Source: an uncultured Muribaculaceae bacterium
GTDB taxonomy: Bacteria; Bacteroidota; Bacteroidia; Bacteroidales; Muribaculaceae
Reading direction: 5' to 3'
Assembly (NCBI GenBank): GCA_910585275.1
Contig: CAJUCW010000006.1
Coordinates: 82,198 to 146,197 of the forward strand
Length of the DNA stretch: 64,000 nt
The position numbers and the translations under genes were made by a program. Numbering within the stretch: position 1 is the stretch's first letter; each line of letters opens with the position of its first letter. This document shows positions 42,379-50,924 of this stretch, in pieces. The notes beneath the pieces were generated by a model. It worked only from the letters and a program-made list of their open reading frames with translations, was not told the DNA's origin and searched no databases.

Positions 42379-44136
42379 ATGGATATCAGAATGAACAGAT
42401 ATATAAAATCAATTTTGATTGCGGGTGTTGCAGCCGGATTTTCCGCCTGCACAGACCTCGATATAGATATTGACAATAGATATACCGAACTCCCAGACAA
42501 TCCTATCGCCGTGGAAGGAGAGTTTAATAGCTGCTACCGTAAACTCCATGGCTGGTTTGGGCGAGATTTCAACGAAGGAGTCGTGAATCAGGGAGACGAG
42601 ATTATGGGTGTATGTTATACTCTCGGCAACTATTATGACGACGGACGTTCCATCAATGGCTCAATCCACTCTCTTACTCTTGACAACTGGAATACGAGAA
42701 TTATAATGGATTGTATGTCGGGATGCGTTGATACCAATAAAAAAATCATGGCATACGGTGGCCCCGAACAAAGAGATCCTGTGGTGGCTCCTCTGCGTGC
42801 CATAAGGGCTTACTACACTTTCTGGATGATGGAGCTTTATGGGGATGCCCCCATAATGGACCGTCCCATGGAGGAAGGTGAGCCTGTTGATCGTATGCCT
42901 CGTGCCGAAGTCGCCAAATGGATAGAGAGCGAGCTGCTTGAAATCCTCGGACAAGAAGGCGGTCTCAGCAAGGCAAACGATGCTTCCACCTATGGCAAGC
43001 CCAACTATTGGATGGCGGCTTCACTTCTTGTGAAACTCTATCTTAACTGGGGCGTATATACACATGATATAACAACCGTCACGAACGAAACTCCCAACGA
43101 GAAACTTAACGATTGCGTGAAATGGTGTGACGAAATCATCAATTCCGGAATTTTCGAGGTCGGAAAAGGCTATCGTAAAAAATTCTTCCCCGACAACGGC
43201 GTGCATATCAAAGACTTTATCTATGCTTACGACGTAGATCCTGCCGGAAAGAAGGATGGAACCACTACTTGGCATCGTTGGTTTGCTTTCAAGAAAGAAG
43301 GCCTGACAACTCCTCCGATGTACGGTTGGTCGAATCCTATGTCAACGGCGGGAAATACGGTTATGACTCCGGAAGCTGTAAAGCGTTTCAGTCTTGAAGG
43401 CGACGAGCGTAACGAAATCGTCCTTAGCGGTCCGCAATATGCAATGGATGCCAACTACAATTTCGACAAGACCAAACCTATAATGTTGTATAAAGATGTC
43501 ACAAAGCCCAACACTTTGATAGGTCAACTTAACTATCGCGCGGAATTCGATTTCGATGACGGCAGCATCTATAGCCTCGGCGACGAGTCGATGCCGGCAA
43601 TCAACAAGACGAATATCGCCAACGGCACAGCATTGCTCAATATCCAGAAAGGGGCACGTCTTTGCAAATATCCCCCGCGAGAGGAGGACTACACCCTATG
43701 GGGCCGTCAGCAGGCTAACGACTATCCTATATTCCGCTATGCCGATATTCTTCTGACCAAGGCTGAATGTATCTTGCGTGGTGCTTCCGCAACAATGGGT
43801 CATACAGTGGAGAGTCTTGTCAATGAGGTGCGCGATTGCTCCAATGCTCCGCATGTGTCGGGTAATTTCGGCATTCAGGAGCTTATGGACGAACGTTCAC
43901 GAGAGTTCATCCTTGAACCTTGGCGTAGGAACGATCTCATCCGTTGCGGAATGTTTGAGAATGACTGGGCGGAGAAGAACCGCTATAAGGTGTGGGACGA
44001 CGAAGCTCATACTACTTTCCATTGGGTGGATCGTGAAGGTGCAAAAGATCCTAACCGCCGTTTGATGCCTCTTCACAGAAACGTGCTTGAATCCAACACC
44101 AACTGGAAGCAAAATCCCGGTTATCTCGGAATCTAA
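42379..44136 (+). CDS. SusD-like glycan-binding lipoprotein
   Basis: A 585-residue lipoprotein (FSAC, Cys24 from this start; an ATG at 42391 would be equally good and gives a shorter signal). SusD/RagB features: helical segment APLRAIRAYYTFWMMELYGD APIMDRP, the C-terminal FRYADILLTKAECILRGASA, VNEVRDCSNAP, and MDERSREFILEPWRRNDLIR, ending NTNWKQNPGY. It is the surface lid of the transporter encoded just upstream. The spacer that follows holds a REP pair. Confidence 0.96.
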   Translation: MDIRMNRYIKSILIAGVAAGFSACTDLDIDIDNRYTELPDNPIAVEGEFNSCYRKLHGWFGRDFNEGVVNQGDEIMGVCYTLGNYYDDGRSINGSIHSLTLDNWNTRIIMDCMSGCVDTNKKIMAYGGPEQRDPVVAPLRAIRAYYTFWMMELYGDAPIMDRPMEEGEPVDRMPRAEVAKWIESELLEILGQEGGLSKANDASTYGKPNYWMAASLLVKLYLNWGVYTHDITTVTNETPNEKLNDCVKWCDEIINSGIFEVGKGYRKKFFPDNGVHIKDFIYAYDVDPAGKKDGTTTWHRWFAFKKEGLTTPPMYGWSNPMSTAGNTVMTPEAVKRFSLEGDERNEIVLSGPQYAMDANYNFDKTKPIMLYKDVTKPNTLIGQLNYRAEFDFDDGSIYSLGDESMPAINKTNIANGTALLNIQKGARLCKYPPREEDYTLWGRQQANDYPIFRYADILLTKAECILRGASATMGHTVESLVNEVRDCSNAPHVSGNFGIQELMDERSREFILEPWRRNDLIRCGMFENDWAEKNRYKVWDDEAHTTFHWVDREGAKDPNRRLMPLHRNVLESNTNWKQNPGYLGI

Positions 44137-44187
44137 AAAATATGCTTATACCCTGACAAGAATAGAGTGTTGCAGACAATTATATGA

Positions 44188-44262
44188 TGCAGGGACATGC
44201 CTTTGGCATGTTTAATTGGAAATCAGTTTACAAATTTAACATGCCGAAGGCATGTCCCTACA
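44188..44262. repeat. REP-like inverted pair (27-nt gap)
   Basis: Copies at 44188-44211 (+, TGCAGGG variant) and 44239-44262 (-), between the SusD gene and the secreted-protein gene. Confidence 0.85.
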
Positions 44263-44337
44263 AAAATCTGTTATGCTTATCTTGTATGGGATTGGCAAAA
44301 CCATATTAACTGTAATAACAACTTAAAGTCTTAGCTT

Positions 44338-45825
44338 ATGAATACAAGCTACATGAAACGCAGCCTTATGCTGCTTGGAGCTGCCGCTTTTGTTGCGACA
44401 GCCGGTGCTGAAGGCACATTCGTTGACGTTACCAACCAGTATATCAAGGAGGCTACCTATATGCCAGGATGGCAGGGTGTGATAGGAGCCACCGGGGAAG
44501 GGGTCGCTGAAGTATGGAACGGAGCTTTCAGGCTCTATCAGGTGCTCAATGACATGCCCGCCGGAGAGTATAAGCTTTCTTGCAATGCATTCTATCGTTG
44601 TGGCAACAATGATTTTGCAAAGGCCAACATGGCTACTAACGCTGACCTTTATAAGGCTTATATCTTTGTCAATAACAGCCAGAAAAAGGTTGCAGGGCTT
44701 TTTGACGGGCGAGACACTGCTCCCAACAGCATGGCAGAGGCAAATGCCGCATTTTCGGCAGGTGAGTATGCCAACGAGTTGACTGTTAATCATCCTGGCG
44801 GCGATATGGTGATTGGTATCGCTAACACCGGTTGTTATCATGACGAGTGGTGCTGCTTCGACAATTTCAAGCTCGTTGGGCCGAATGGCGAAATTGCTAT
44901 AGAGAATGGTGATTTCAGCACACCGGTTGACGCGAAACGTGCGTGGAACAATGTGAATTCCGAAGGAAAGGAGAAGACTCCCGACATGCAGAAAGACGGA
45001 TCCGGTGGCGGTGACTACCGCAAGTGTGGCGGTTCTCCCTATAAATATGGGCAGCAGGTTGAACTTCCTGCCGGTAAATACCGTTTCGGTATGCAGGCTT
45101 TCCATCGCTATGGCTCAGAGGTTGATGCCGCAGGCAACTATTACAACCACAAGTGGCCCTGCGATATCAATGAGAATGGAGGCTATGGCAGGGTTAACCG
45201 TACTCCTAAGGATTGGTTTGTGGCAAATGATTATGAGACAGAGCCTACTTACGACCATGCATACATCTTCATGTCTAAGAATGAGGCATGCCCGAATGAC
45301 CTTAACTGGAGCGATGACCTCGGCGACCTTACGGAAGGAGTTGACGTTCGTACGCGAATCAAAGACTGCTGGGAAATCACTAACGGAGATCTTTCAGTGA
45401 TGCCTCATAACAACCCTGTAAGAGTGGAGGGTAATCTGTCAGGTGATTGGGCTGACGTCATCCCTTATGAGACAGTAAATAAAGTGGTTTACAGGAACGA
45501 CTCCGGTTCGGAGAGAGAGGCAGCTGCCGCTTTCGCCAATGAGCCTGAAAAATATTACCAATATGTGGAATTCGAACTTGAAGCTCCTGCCAAGGTTTGG
45601 CTCGGAATGGGAAAGAACAGCAACACCAGCGATGGTTACTGGCATGCATGGGCAAACCAGACCCTTATGAAATATGTTGAGTCTGCGGCTGTTGAAGGCA
45701 TCGAGGCTGACGAGAACGCACCTGTTGAGTATTATAACCTTCAGGGTGTACGCGTTGCCGAACCGGCTAACGGTATCTTCATCGTGAAGAAGGGCAACAA
45801 GGCTACCAAGCAGATTTTTAAATAA
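44338..45825 (+). CDS. secreted multi-domain binding protein with NLQGVRV-type C-terminal tail
   Basis: A 495-residue exported protein (signal peptide ending AFVATAGA). Two similar beta-sandwich-like segments can be seen, around residues 25-190 (GEYKLSCNAFYRCG..., DEWCCFDNFKLVG) and 195-430 (GKYRFGMQAFHRYG..., YYQYVEFELEAPAKVWLGMG), resembling galactose-binding/CBM-like folds. The C-terminus, EYYNLQGVRVAEPANGIFIV followed by KKGNKATK, is the tail found on many Muribaculaceae and Prevotella surface proteins and resembles a type IX sorting-type domain. Its place after SusC/SusD suggests a SusE/F-like surface glycan-binding role. That role is inference; no catalytic motif was found. Confidence 0.8.
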   Translation: MNTSYMKRSLMLLGAAAFVATAGAEGTFVDVTNQYIKEATYMPGWQGVIGATGEGVAEVWNGAFRLYQVLNDMPAGEYKLSCNAFYRCGNNDFAKANMATNADLYKAYIFVNNSQKKVAGLFDGRDTAPNSMAEANAAFSAGEYANELTVNHPGGDMVIGIANTGCYHDEWCCFDNFKLVGPNGEIAIENGDFSTPVDAKRAWNNVNSEGKEKTPDMQKDGSGGGDYRKCGGSPYKYGQQVELPAGKYRFGMQAFHRYGSEVDAAGNYYNHKWPCDINENGGYGRVNRTPKDWFVANDYETEPTYDHAYIFMSKNEACPNDLNWSDDLGDLTEGVDVRTRIKDCWEITNGDLSVMPHNNPVRVEGNLSGDWADVIPYETVNKVVYRNDSGSEREAAAAFANEPEKYYQYVEFELEAPAKVWLGMGKNSNTSDGYWHAWANQTLMKYVESAAVEGIEADENAPVEYYNLQGVRVAEPANGIFIVKKGNKATKQIFK

Positions 45826-45855
45826 TGCATAATGCACAATGCACAATGCATAATT
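45824..45855. repeat. AATGCATAATGCACAATGCA repeat
   Basis: ATGCATAATGCACAATGCACAATGCATAATTT array starting at the stop codon of the secreted-protein gene; same type as at 35621-35652. Confidence 0.7.
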
Positions 45856-45936
45856 TAGACAGATTGATTTAAGGTATATTGCATCGGCATCGGTCGATGG
45901 CGATGCAATAATTAAATAGTTTGTTATCAATAGAAA

Positions 45937-45968
45937 ATAGGGAAGACGTGAGTCTTCCCTATTTTTTT
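45937..45968 (+). terminator. terminator of secreted-protein gene
   Basis: ATAGGGAAGAC pairs perfectly with GTCTTCCCTAT around GTGA, then TTTTTT. Confidence 0.88.
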
Positions 45969-46122
45969 GCTATGTTCTCATGTCCAATGGATTAAGACAG
46001 AAGAAACGGAGGATATTTAGACAGGTGAACAGTAGAAACAGGAGGAGATTTTGACAGTAGGACAATGGAACAGGAGGATATTCTGTAGAGAGGGAATACT
46101 TTTGTAGGTGCGGAAGTCTATT

Positions 46123-46211
46123 TGTAGGGACATGCCTCCGGCATGTAGGATGGTGCAATGCGTTGGTAATCGTACGGTTATAATCAAACATGCCGGAGGC
46201 ATGTCCCTACA
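46123..46211. repeat. REP-like inverted pair (41-nt gap), unit A
   Basis: Copies at 46123-46146 (+) and 46188-46211 (-). The gap contains AGGATGGTGCAATGCGTTGG, also present in unit B. Confidence 0.87.
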
Positions 46212-46354
46212 AAAATTTTTGCGGACTTTGCGGCTTTGCGTGCGATTTCTTCGCCTATACCTGTAATAATCGTCTGTTTCTTGCGTTCTATTGACAGGAT
46301 ACTGTCCTATCTTTTTATTTTTTAGACAAGTGGATAGTAGGGACAAGACTCTTT

Positions 46355-46443
46355 TGTAGGGAGATGCCTTTGGTATGTAGGATGGTGCAATGCGTTGGTA
46401 ATCGGATGGTTATGTTTAAACATGCCGGAGGCATGTCCATACA
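46355..46443. repeat. REP-like inverted pair (41-nt gap), unit B
   Basis: Copies at 46355-46378 (+, worn) and 46420-46443 (-). The whole 89-base unit is a duplicate of unit A, including the spacer. Confidence 0.87.
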
Positions 46444-46476
46444 TCTAACAAATTATAATGAACTAAAACTATATCT

Positions 46477-47079
46477 ATGAAATCTTTATTGTTGGCAACG
46501 GGATTGGCGATGAGTGTGAGCGCTCTTTCGGCGCAGGAGGCGTCTGATTCGGTAAGATTGGAATTCTCACATTGCGAAAATTTGTATGCGGAACGATTGG
46601 CAGAGTTCCAAGGTATCAACTCGTTGTCGTTTAGCCTTATCAACGAAGGCGGTCAGAAGGAATATGACCTATATGCCGTCAAAGTGAGTCCCGACACTGT
46701 AATAGAGGCGAAAGTGTCCTTCTTGCCAATAGTGCTAAAGTCAGACCCTGTAAAGGTGAATATGTTTGCTCAGGCGATTGATTCAGTGACGGCAAAGGTA
46801 TCGATTGTTCCATTCGTACCGAGGATTGAAGTGGGTCAACCTACGTTCCAATGCCTGTTGATAGAAGCGTTGCCAAAACGTGCGTTCGCACGCGGCGAGG
46901 AGATTCCGTTGGCGGCATATTCTACAGGTCGGCATTATAAATTTGAAATGGGAGGGGAGGTTTATGACGCCTATCAGATATGCGATGTCCGCAATAGCGG
47001 CAAAAACGTGGCTGATTGGGGTAAAGAGTTCAACCTCACTCCCTACACCTATTTCGTGCTCCGACCCAAAGAAGATTGA
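46477..47079 (+). CDS. secreted protein of unknown function
   Basis: A 200-residue protein with a signal peptide (MKSLLLATGLAMSVSALSAQ). The mature part is rich in beta strands (DSVRLEFSHCENLY, NSLSFSLINEGGQKEYDLYA, VIEAKVSFLPIVLKS) and has three Cys. No family was recognised. No close neighbour shares its strand; the convergent gene is an AbiEii-type toxin. Codon usage and the signal peptide make it a real gene. Confidence 0.72.
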   Translation: MKSLLLATGLAMSVSALSAQEASDSVRLEFSHCENLYAERLAEFQGINSLSFSLINEGGQKEYDLYAVKVSPDTVIEAKVSFLPIVLKSDPVKVNMFAQAIDSVTAKVSIVPFVPRIEVGQPTFQCLLIEALPKRAFARGEEIPLAAYSTGRHYKFEMGGEVYDAYQICDVRNSGKNVADWGKEFNLTPYTYFVLRPKED

Positions 47080-47096
47080 AAGGCAATTGCGATAAA

Positions 47097-47741
47097 TCAA
47101 AATCTGGGCAATGATTCGATGATTTTTTGTTCTATTTCTTTTGGAGAAATATGGTAAATAGGATTGAGCGTTTCAAAACCTGAATCTACTTTGAAACGGT
47201 CTGAACGTGTTAGCATTGCTATAAGATTTTTGGATTTCAGTCGATGTCCTGAATATTTAAGCGCAAGATTCATCATGGTTGATAAATCTTCGCCTGCTTC
47301 TAAAAGTGAATAAATGTCATAATAGTCTCTAAACTTACTTCTTCTAAGAAGAACTTCCATTTTCATCGCTCCGATAGAGGTTTTGTCTGCCAGTCGTATG
47401 TTGTTGAGATATGGTATTTCCATTATAAGAGGGGAATAATTCGGATTTGCATAAAAAGAAATCTTTACTCCATCCACATAGAACTCGATATGATTAATAT
47501 CAAGAATATCGAAATTTTCAATATTGCCTATGGTGGAAAGTTCTGCTTTTATTTTAGGCCAGTCAACTTCTCTTTTCTCATCCTTTGATTTTCTCCAAGA
47601 CATGAAATCAAGATCTTCGCTAAGCCTCGTGCCTAACTGTAAAGAAAGTGCCGTGCCTCCGACTAAAACATAGGGCTTTATGCATTCGAGTTTTGAGATT
47701 TTGTCAAAAATCAGAGATGTGTTTGGCGCAAGTCCTTTCAT
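47097..47741 (-). CDS. AbiEii/AbiGii-type nucleotidyltransferase toxin
   Basis: A 214-residue protein of the AbiEii (type IV toxin / phage abortive infection) family. The nucleotidyltransferase signature is VLVGGTALSLQLGTRLSEDL, with Gly28-Gly29 and the metal-binding Asp43 and Asp45 (SEDLDF), then KISFYANP and the family motif RSKFRDYYDIYSLLE near residue 130. Such enzymes add nucleotides to tRNA or other targets and are kept silent by a partner. The gene 24 bases upstream on the same strand probably encodes that partner. Confidence 0.9.
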   Translation of the reverse strand: MKGLAPNTSLIFDKISKLECIKPYVLVGGTALSLQLGTRLSEDLDFMSWRKSKDEKREVDWPKIKAELSTIGNIENFDILDINHIEFYVDGVKISFYANPNYSPLIMEIPYLNNIRLADKTSIGAMKMEVLLRRSKFRDYYDIYSLLEAGEDLSTMMNLALKYSGHRLKSKNLIAMLTRSDRFKVDSGFETLNPIYHISPKEIEQKIIESLPRF

Positions 47742-47765
47742 AATTATGGAATTCGATGAGGGATG

Positions 47766-48113
47766 TCAGAGGGTGTTGAGATGGCGGGTTTGAATAGATT
47801 TAAGATAACTGTCAGGCTTTTTTGCGTTGAAATAATACCACGCGAAAAAACGATTCAGGGTATAAAGGAAATCACCTTCCGGTACGAGATATTTCTTCCA
47901 TGCATTTTTAATTTTTTTTGTTGGAAAAATCTCAAAGAGCCGTCGTATCTCCGGTAAATCAAGATAGCGCATGGTTAAGGAAATCAGAAGGTCATCATCC
48001 ATATCGGAAAGAGAAATCGAATCTGAATTGTATGACCAAAAGGCATGTTCCTCCTTGAGCATGTCCAGGAGTTCCTTTTTTATAGAAGTTGCTTTATCTT
48101 GATTACGGGTCAT
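47766..48113 (-). CDS. probable antitoxin/partner of AbiEii protein
   Basis: A ~115-residue protein (MTRNQDKATSIKKELLDMLK...) directly upstream of the AbiEii gene. The segment EEHAFWSYNSDSISLSDMDD DLLISLTMRYLDLPEIRRLF ends with a region KKIKNAWKKYL, the layout of small Bacteroidetes proteins (DUF6922-like) that precede AbiEii genes. No winged helix as in classical AbiEi was recognised. An ATG at 48134 is an alternative start. The partner role is inferred from position. Confidence 0.72.
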   Translation of the reverse strand: MTRNQDKATSIKKELLDMLKEEHAFWSYNSDSISLSDMDDDLLISLTMRYLDLPEIRRLFEIFPTKKIKNAWKKYLVPEGDFLYTLNRFFAWYYFNAKKPDSYLKSIQTRHLNTL

Positions 48114-48144
48114 ATTCAATATAACAATATTCAAAATGAATTTA

Positions 48145-49503
48145 TTATATTTCGGTTTGGGAGAGCCAGCGGGCGCGGAGGTCTTGCCAGCGGTAGTAGG
48201 GGGGATTGTCGGAAGTTAGCGGCAGGGATGCCGGGCGTTCGTTGTGGAGGATGAGCACCAGATAGTCGTCGGCAGAGACTTTGGACTTGCCTACGGGGCG
48301 AAAGAATATAAGCTGCAGGTTGGCACCCATTGGCGACACCCTGAAGTCTTGCCACGCCTCGCAGTAGCGGCGAGGGTCGGCTTCACTTTCCGCACATCCG
48401 TCGATTCCCATAAGTGCGAGGAGACGAATAAGGGCTGTGTCATGGCCGAACCGCAGTTGCACGGTCGGTTGTCCTGAATCTCCGCCGGTTTCCTCTTTGG
48501 TGCCATAGGGCAAAGCCGCAAGGGCTTCGTCGGCACGGCGGACGATGTCGAGAAGCAGCGAACGGGCCGATTTCATCCCTGCCATGCCACTTGCGGGGGC
48601 ATTGGCGTGACGTACGTACATCCCATAGTTAATCGCCTGCCAGAAGCCAAATAATTCGTCGGGAGTGAAGATGGAGAGAAGATCGACGTCGAGGTCAACG
48701 TTCTGGGTGGTAATGGCTATGTCGTGAAGGGTTTTCCAGAATTTTTTCGGCAATTTTACTTTATCGGGATTCTTAAAAATCATACCCGACAGCCGTGAAT
48801 AGTCAACCACAGAGTCGCGGAACTTGTCGAGATTTTTCCACCATTCAGCTTTTTCATTGGAGAAGGCTTTGGCTTCGGGAGTGGAATAAGATATGAACGC
48901 CATGTCGCCCGGCGAAGCCGAACGGGTTATACTTAAAGATGGGTTCTTCTCTTTCAGACTTTCGGAAAAGGCCGCCATGCTGACTATGCATCTCGGTTCG
49001 ATGGAAGAAAGGGCGGAGATGCGTGCCGAGTCGCGGAAAAGCGACGGCGTGCGCTCCATCATTCTTCGAGCAATCCCTTTATGCTGACGCTGTCCGAGAG
49101 GGGAGAGTTCGCCTGCATGTCCTTCGGCATGCAAGGCGATAGTCTCCACCATGCGTAGAACACCGCGTCCTGAGTCTGTAAGATTACCCTTCTTTTCCTC
49201 TGCTTTCAAAACATCCGCCACTATGGGGTATTGCTTCTCGTTGATTGCCCATCTGGATCCGTGCCTGCCATAATGTGAAATATAAACGGGCTCATAACCA
49301 TCAGGGAAAGGAGGAATAGAGTCTGAGGTGTAAGGGTAGGCATAATAGATTCCTCCCGATTTGCCGGGAGTGGCGGCGATTTCTTCTTTCAAGGACTGCG
49401 CCGACACGGTCAGGGCTCCAACAACAACCAGAGCAACGTTTTGAGCCAACCAGAACAACCAAGAACAACCAGAGGATGGATAAGGCAACCGTTTTTTTTT
49501 CAT
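48145..49503 (-). CDS. histidine-acid-phosphatase-type secreted phosphatase
   Basis: A 452-residue exported enzyme of the branch-2 histidine phosphatase group, which includes phytases and MINPP. The phospho-acceptor motif is RHGSR at 80-84 (ISHYGRHGSRW) and the proton-donor pair is His354-Asp355 in LRFGHDTALIRLL. ELSPLGQRQH (residue ~132) is the conserved LTxxGxxQ segment. The hydrophobic signal (residues 14-35) is preceded by an unusually long basic start (MKKKRLPYPSSGCS). It lies 24 bases after the GH28 gene, so probably in the same operon. Phosphorylated sugar or inositol phosphate substrates are possible; not decided by sequence. Confidence 0.87.
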   Translation of the reverse strand: MKKKRLPYPSSGCSWLFWLAQNVALVVVGALTVSAQSLKEEIAATPGKSGGIYYAYPYTSDSIPPFPDGYEPVYISHYGRHGSRWAINEKQYPIVADVLKAEEKKGNLTDSGRGVLRMVETIALHAEGHAGELSPLGQRQHKGIARRMMERTPSLFRDSARISALSSIEPRCIVSMAAFSESLKEKNPSLSITRSASPGDMAFISYSTPEAKAFSNEKAEWWKNLDKFRDSVVDYSRLSGMIFKNPDKVKLPKKFWKTLHDIAITTQNVDLDVDLLSIFTPDELFGFWQAINYGMYVRHANAPASGMAGMKSARSLLLDIVRRADEALAALPYGTKEETGGDSGQPTVQLRFGHDTALIRLLALMGIDGCAESEADPRRYCEAWQDFRVSPMGANLQLIFFRPVGKSKVSADDYLVLILHNERPASLPLTSDNPPYYRWQDLRARWLSQTEI

Positions 49504-49527
49504 TTCCTTTTTAATTTTTATGCCACT

Positions 49528-50922
49528 TTATTTTACGCCACGGCAGTTGACGGTTTTCATGAAGCCGGCGAAACGGTCGGCGGGGAAGCCGGAGAGTTCC
49601 ACCGAACAGTCGCGCACGGTTATGTTGTCGGCAGTGTCGAAATAGAACCCGTAGGTAGGCGATTCGATGAATCCTTCTCCGTCGCGGGGACGCAGGTCAT
49701 AAACGCCACCGGGGTAGTCTGTGGCTTTTACGAGGTCGATGTTGACGTTGTTGAAAACTATTCCGTGAATTTTTCCGGGCACGTCGCCACCCACGAACAC
49801 GCCGTTTTCCGACGTGCAATAGATGTTGTTGAACCGGATGCGGCTCACCTCCCCGCAGGCACCTTTCGTGGCACCCTTAGGGAACCGCCAGCCTGCATCC
49901 TTGTGATTGCCCACGGCGCGCGGATAAGATGTGATATAGATAGGTTCCGATTTCCCCCACCATACGTCGGAATAGAGTTTGCAATCAACGTGCATGTCGC
50001 TGAATGTAACGTCGGTCACGGTGCCTTCGTCGCGGTTCTGAATGCCGATGCCACGGTTGCTGTCGCGGATGATGCAGTTGGCGAAAAGCACGTTGGCGAT
50101 GCTGTCCATATTTTCCGACCCTATTTTCACGGCGCAAGAGCGGGAAGTCATGATGCAGTTTGTCACGGTGATGTCTTTGCACGAACCATATTCCTCGAAT
50201 TCGCGGCGGTTCTTGAGGCAGATGCAATCGTCGCCGCTCTCTATGAAACACCCAGAGATGCGCACTTTCTTGGAATGGTCGATGTCGATGCCGTCGCCGT
50301 TGCGTATTTTAAGATTGTTGAGAAGGGAAATGTCGGTAATCGCCACGTCGTAACAGCCTACGAGATGCACGGTCCAATATGCACTGGCACGGATTGTGAC
50401 GTCGCTGATATTAACCTTCTTCGCGTTTACGAGCGTGAGCACGTGAGGACGCGGGTCGAAATCGGTCACGGGTTTCAGTTCGAAAGAATCATCAAGTTCT
50501 TTCCCCATGAAAGCCACGCCGTTGCCGTCGATGGTTCCGGTGCCTGTAATCGACACGTTTTCTATGTCTTTTCCTGAAATCCACATCATGCCTTCCCCTT
50601 CGTTCGCGCGGAAGGCACTCTCCTTATAAATTGATTCATCGGGGTTTGCCACAATCCTCGAATTGGGTTCAAGGTGAAGGTTGACATACGATTTCAGATG
50701 TATCGGTCCCGCCATGAAGGTTTCTCCGGCCGGTATTATGACCGTGCCGCCGCCATCGGCATTGCATTTGTCGATTGCTTTCTGTATGGCGGAGGCATTG
50801 TCGGTCACGGAGTCGGGACGCGCCCCGAATTCGGTTATGTCATAGACGCTGCCACCTTTGCCGCCGCCGGCGCAGGAAGCCAAGAGAAGGAAGAGAGGTA
50901 AGAGATAATAAGATATTTTCAT
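49528..50922 (-). CDS. GH28-family polygalacturonase-like lipoprotein
   Basis: A 464-residue lipoprotein (LASC, Cys17) with a right-handed beta-helix of the pectin-hydrolase type. It begins YDITEFGARPDSVTDNASAI and GGGTVIIPAGETFMAGPI, typical of GH28. The Asp residues of the active site are seen in NGDGIDIDHS and ESGDDCICLKN. However, the usual GHG is replaced by SRSCAVKIGSE and the usual RIK by RGIGIQ, so substrate or mechanism may differ from classic polygalacturonases. Starts 2 bases after the GH92 stop, hence the same transcript. Confidence 0.85.
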   Translation of the reverse strand: MKISYYLLPLFLLLASCAGGGKGGSVYDITEFGARPDSVTDNASAIQKAIDKCNADGGGTVIIPAGETFMAGPIHLKSYVNLHLEPNSRIVANPDESIYKESAFRANEGEGMMWISGKDIENVSITGTGTIDGNGVAFMGKELDDSFELKPVTDFDPRPHVLTLVNAKKVNISDVTIRASAYWTVHLVGCYDVAITDISLLNNLKIRNGDGIDIDHSKKVRISGCFIESGDDCICLKNRREFEEYGSCKDITVTNCIMTSRSCAVKIGSENMDSIANVLFANCIIRDSNRGIGIQNRDEGTVTDVTFSDMHVDCKLYSDVWWGKSEPIYITSYPRAVGNHKDAGWRFPKGATKGACGEVSRIRFNNIYCTSENGVFVGGDVPGKIHGIVFNNVNIDLVKATDYPGGVYDLRPRDGEGFIESPTYGFYFDTADNITVRDCSVELSGFPADRFAGFMKTVNCRGVK

Positions 50923-50924
50923 GA

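Larger units (their letters stand above)
45826..46476. other. 650-base gene-free spacer built of repeats
   Basis: In order: the ATGCACAATGCA repeat, a hairpin ATTGCATCG...CGATGCAAT (45879-45909), a terminator (45937-45968), GGAACAGGAGGA-type repeats (46030-46080), REP pair A (46123-46211), a TTTGCGGACTTTGCGGCTTTGCG stretch, and REP pair B (46355-46443). No coding potential is seen. Confidence 0.75.

Noticed and set aside
692..46443. Regularly spaced palindromes as a possible CRISPR array
   Set aside because: Copies are scattered in distant spacers in both orientations, gaps are not unique spacer series, and no cas genes are present.
49441..50577. Long plus-strand frame opposite the GH28 gene
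   Set aside because: It is the antisense shadow of a clear beta-helix lipoprotein gene with lipobox and catalytic residues.
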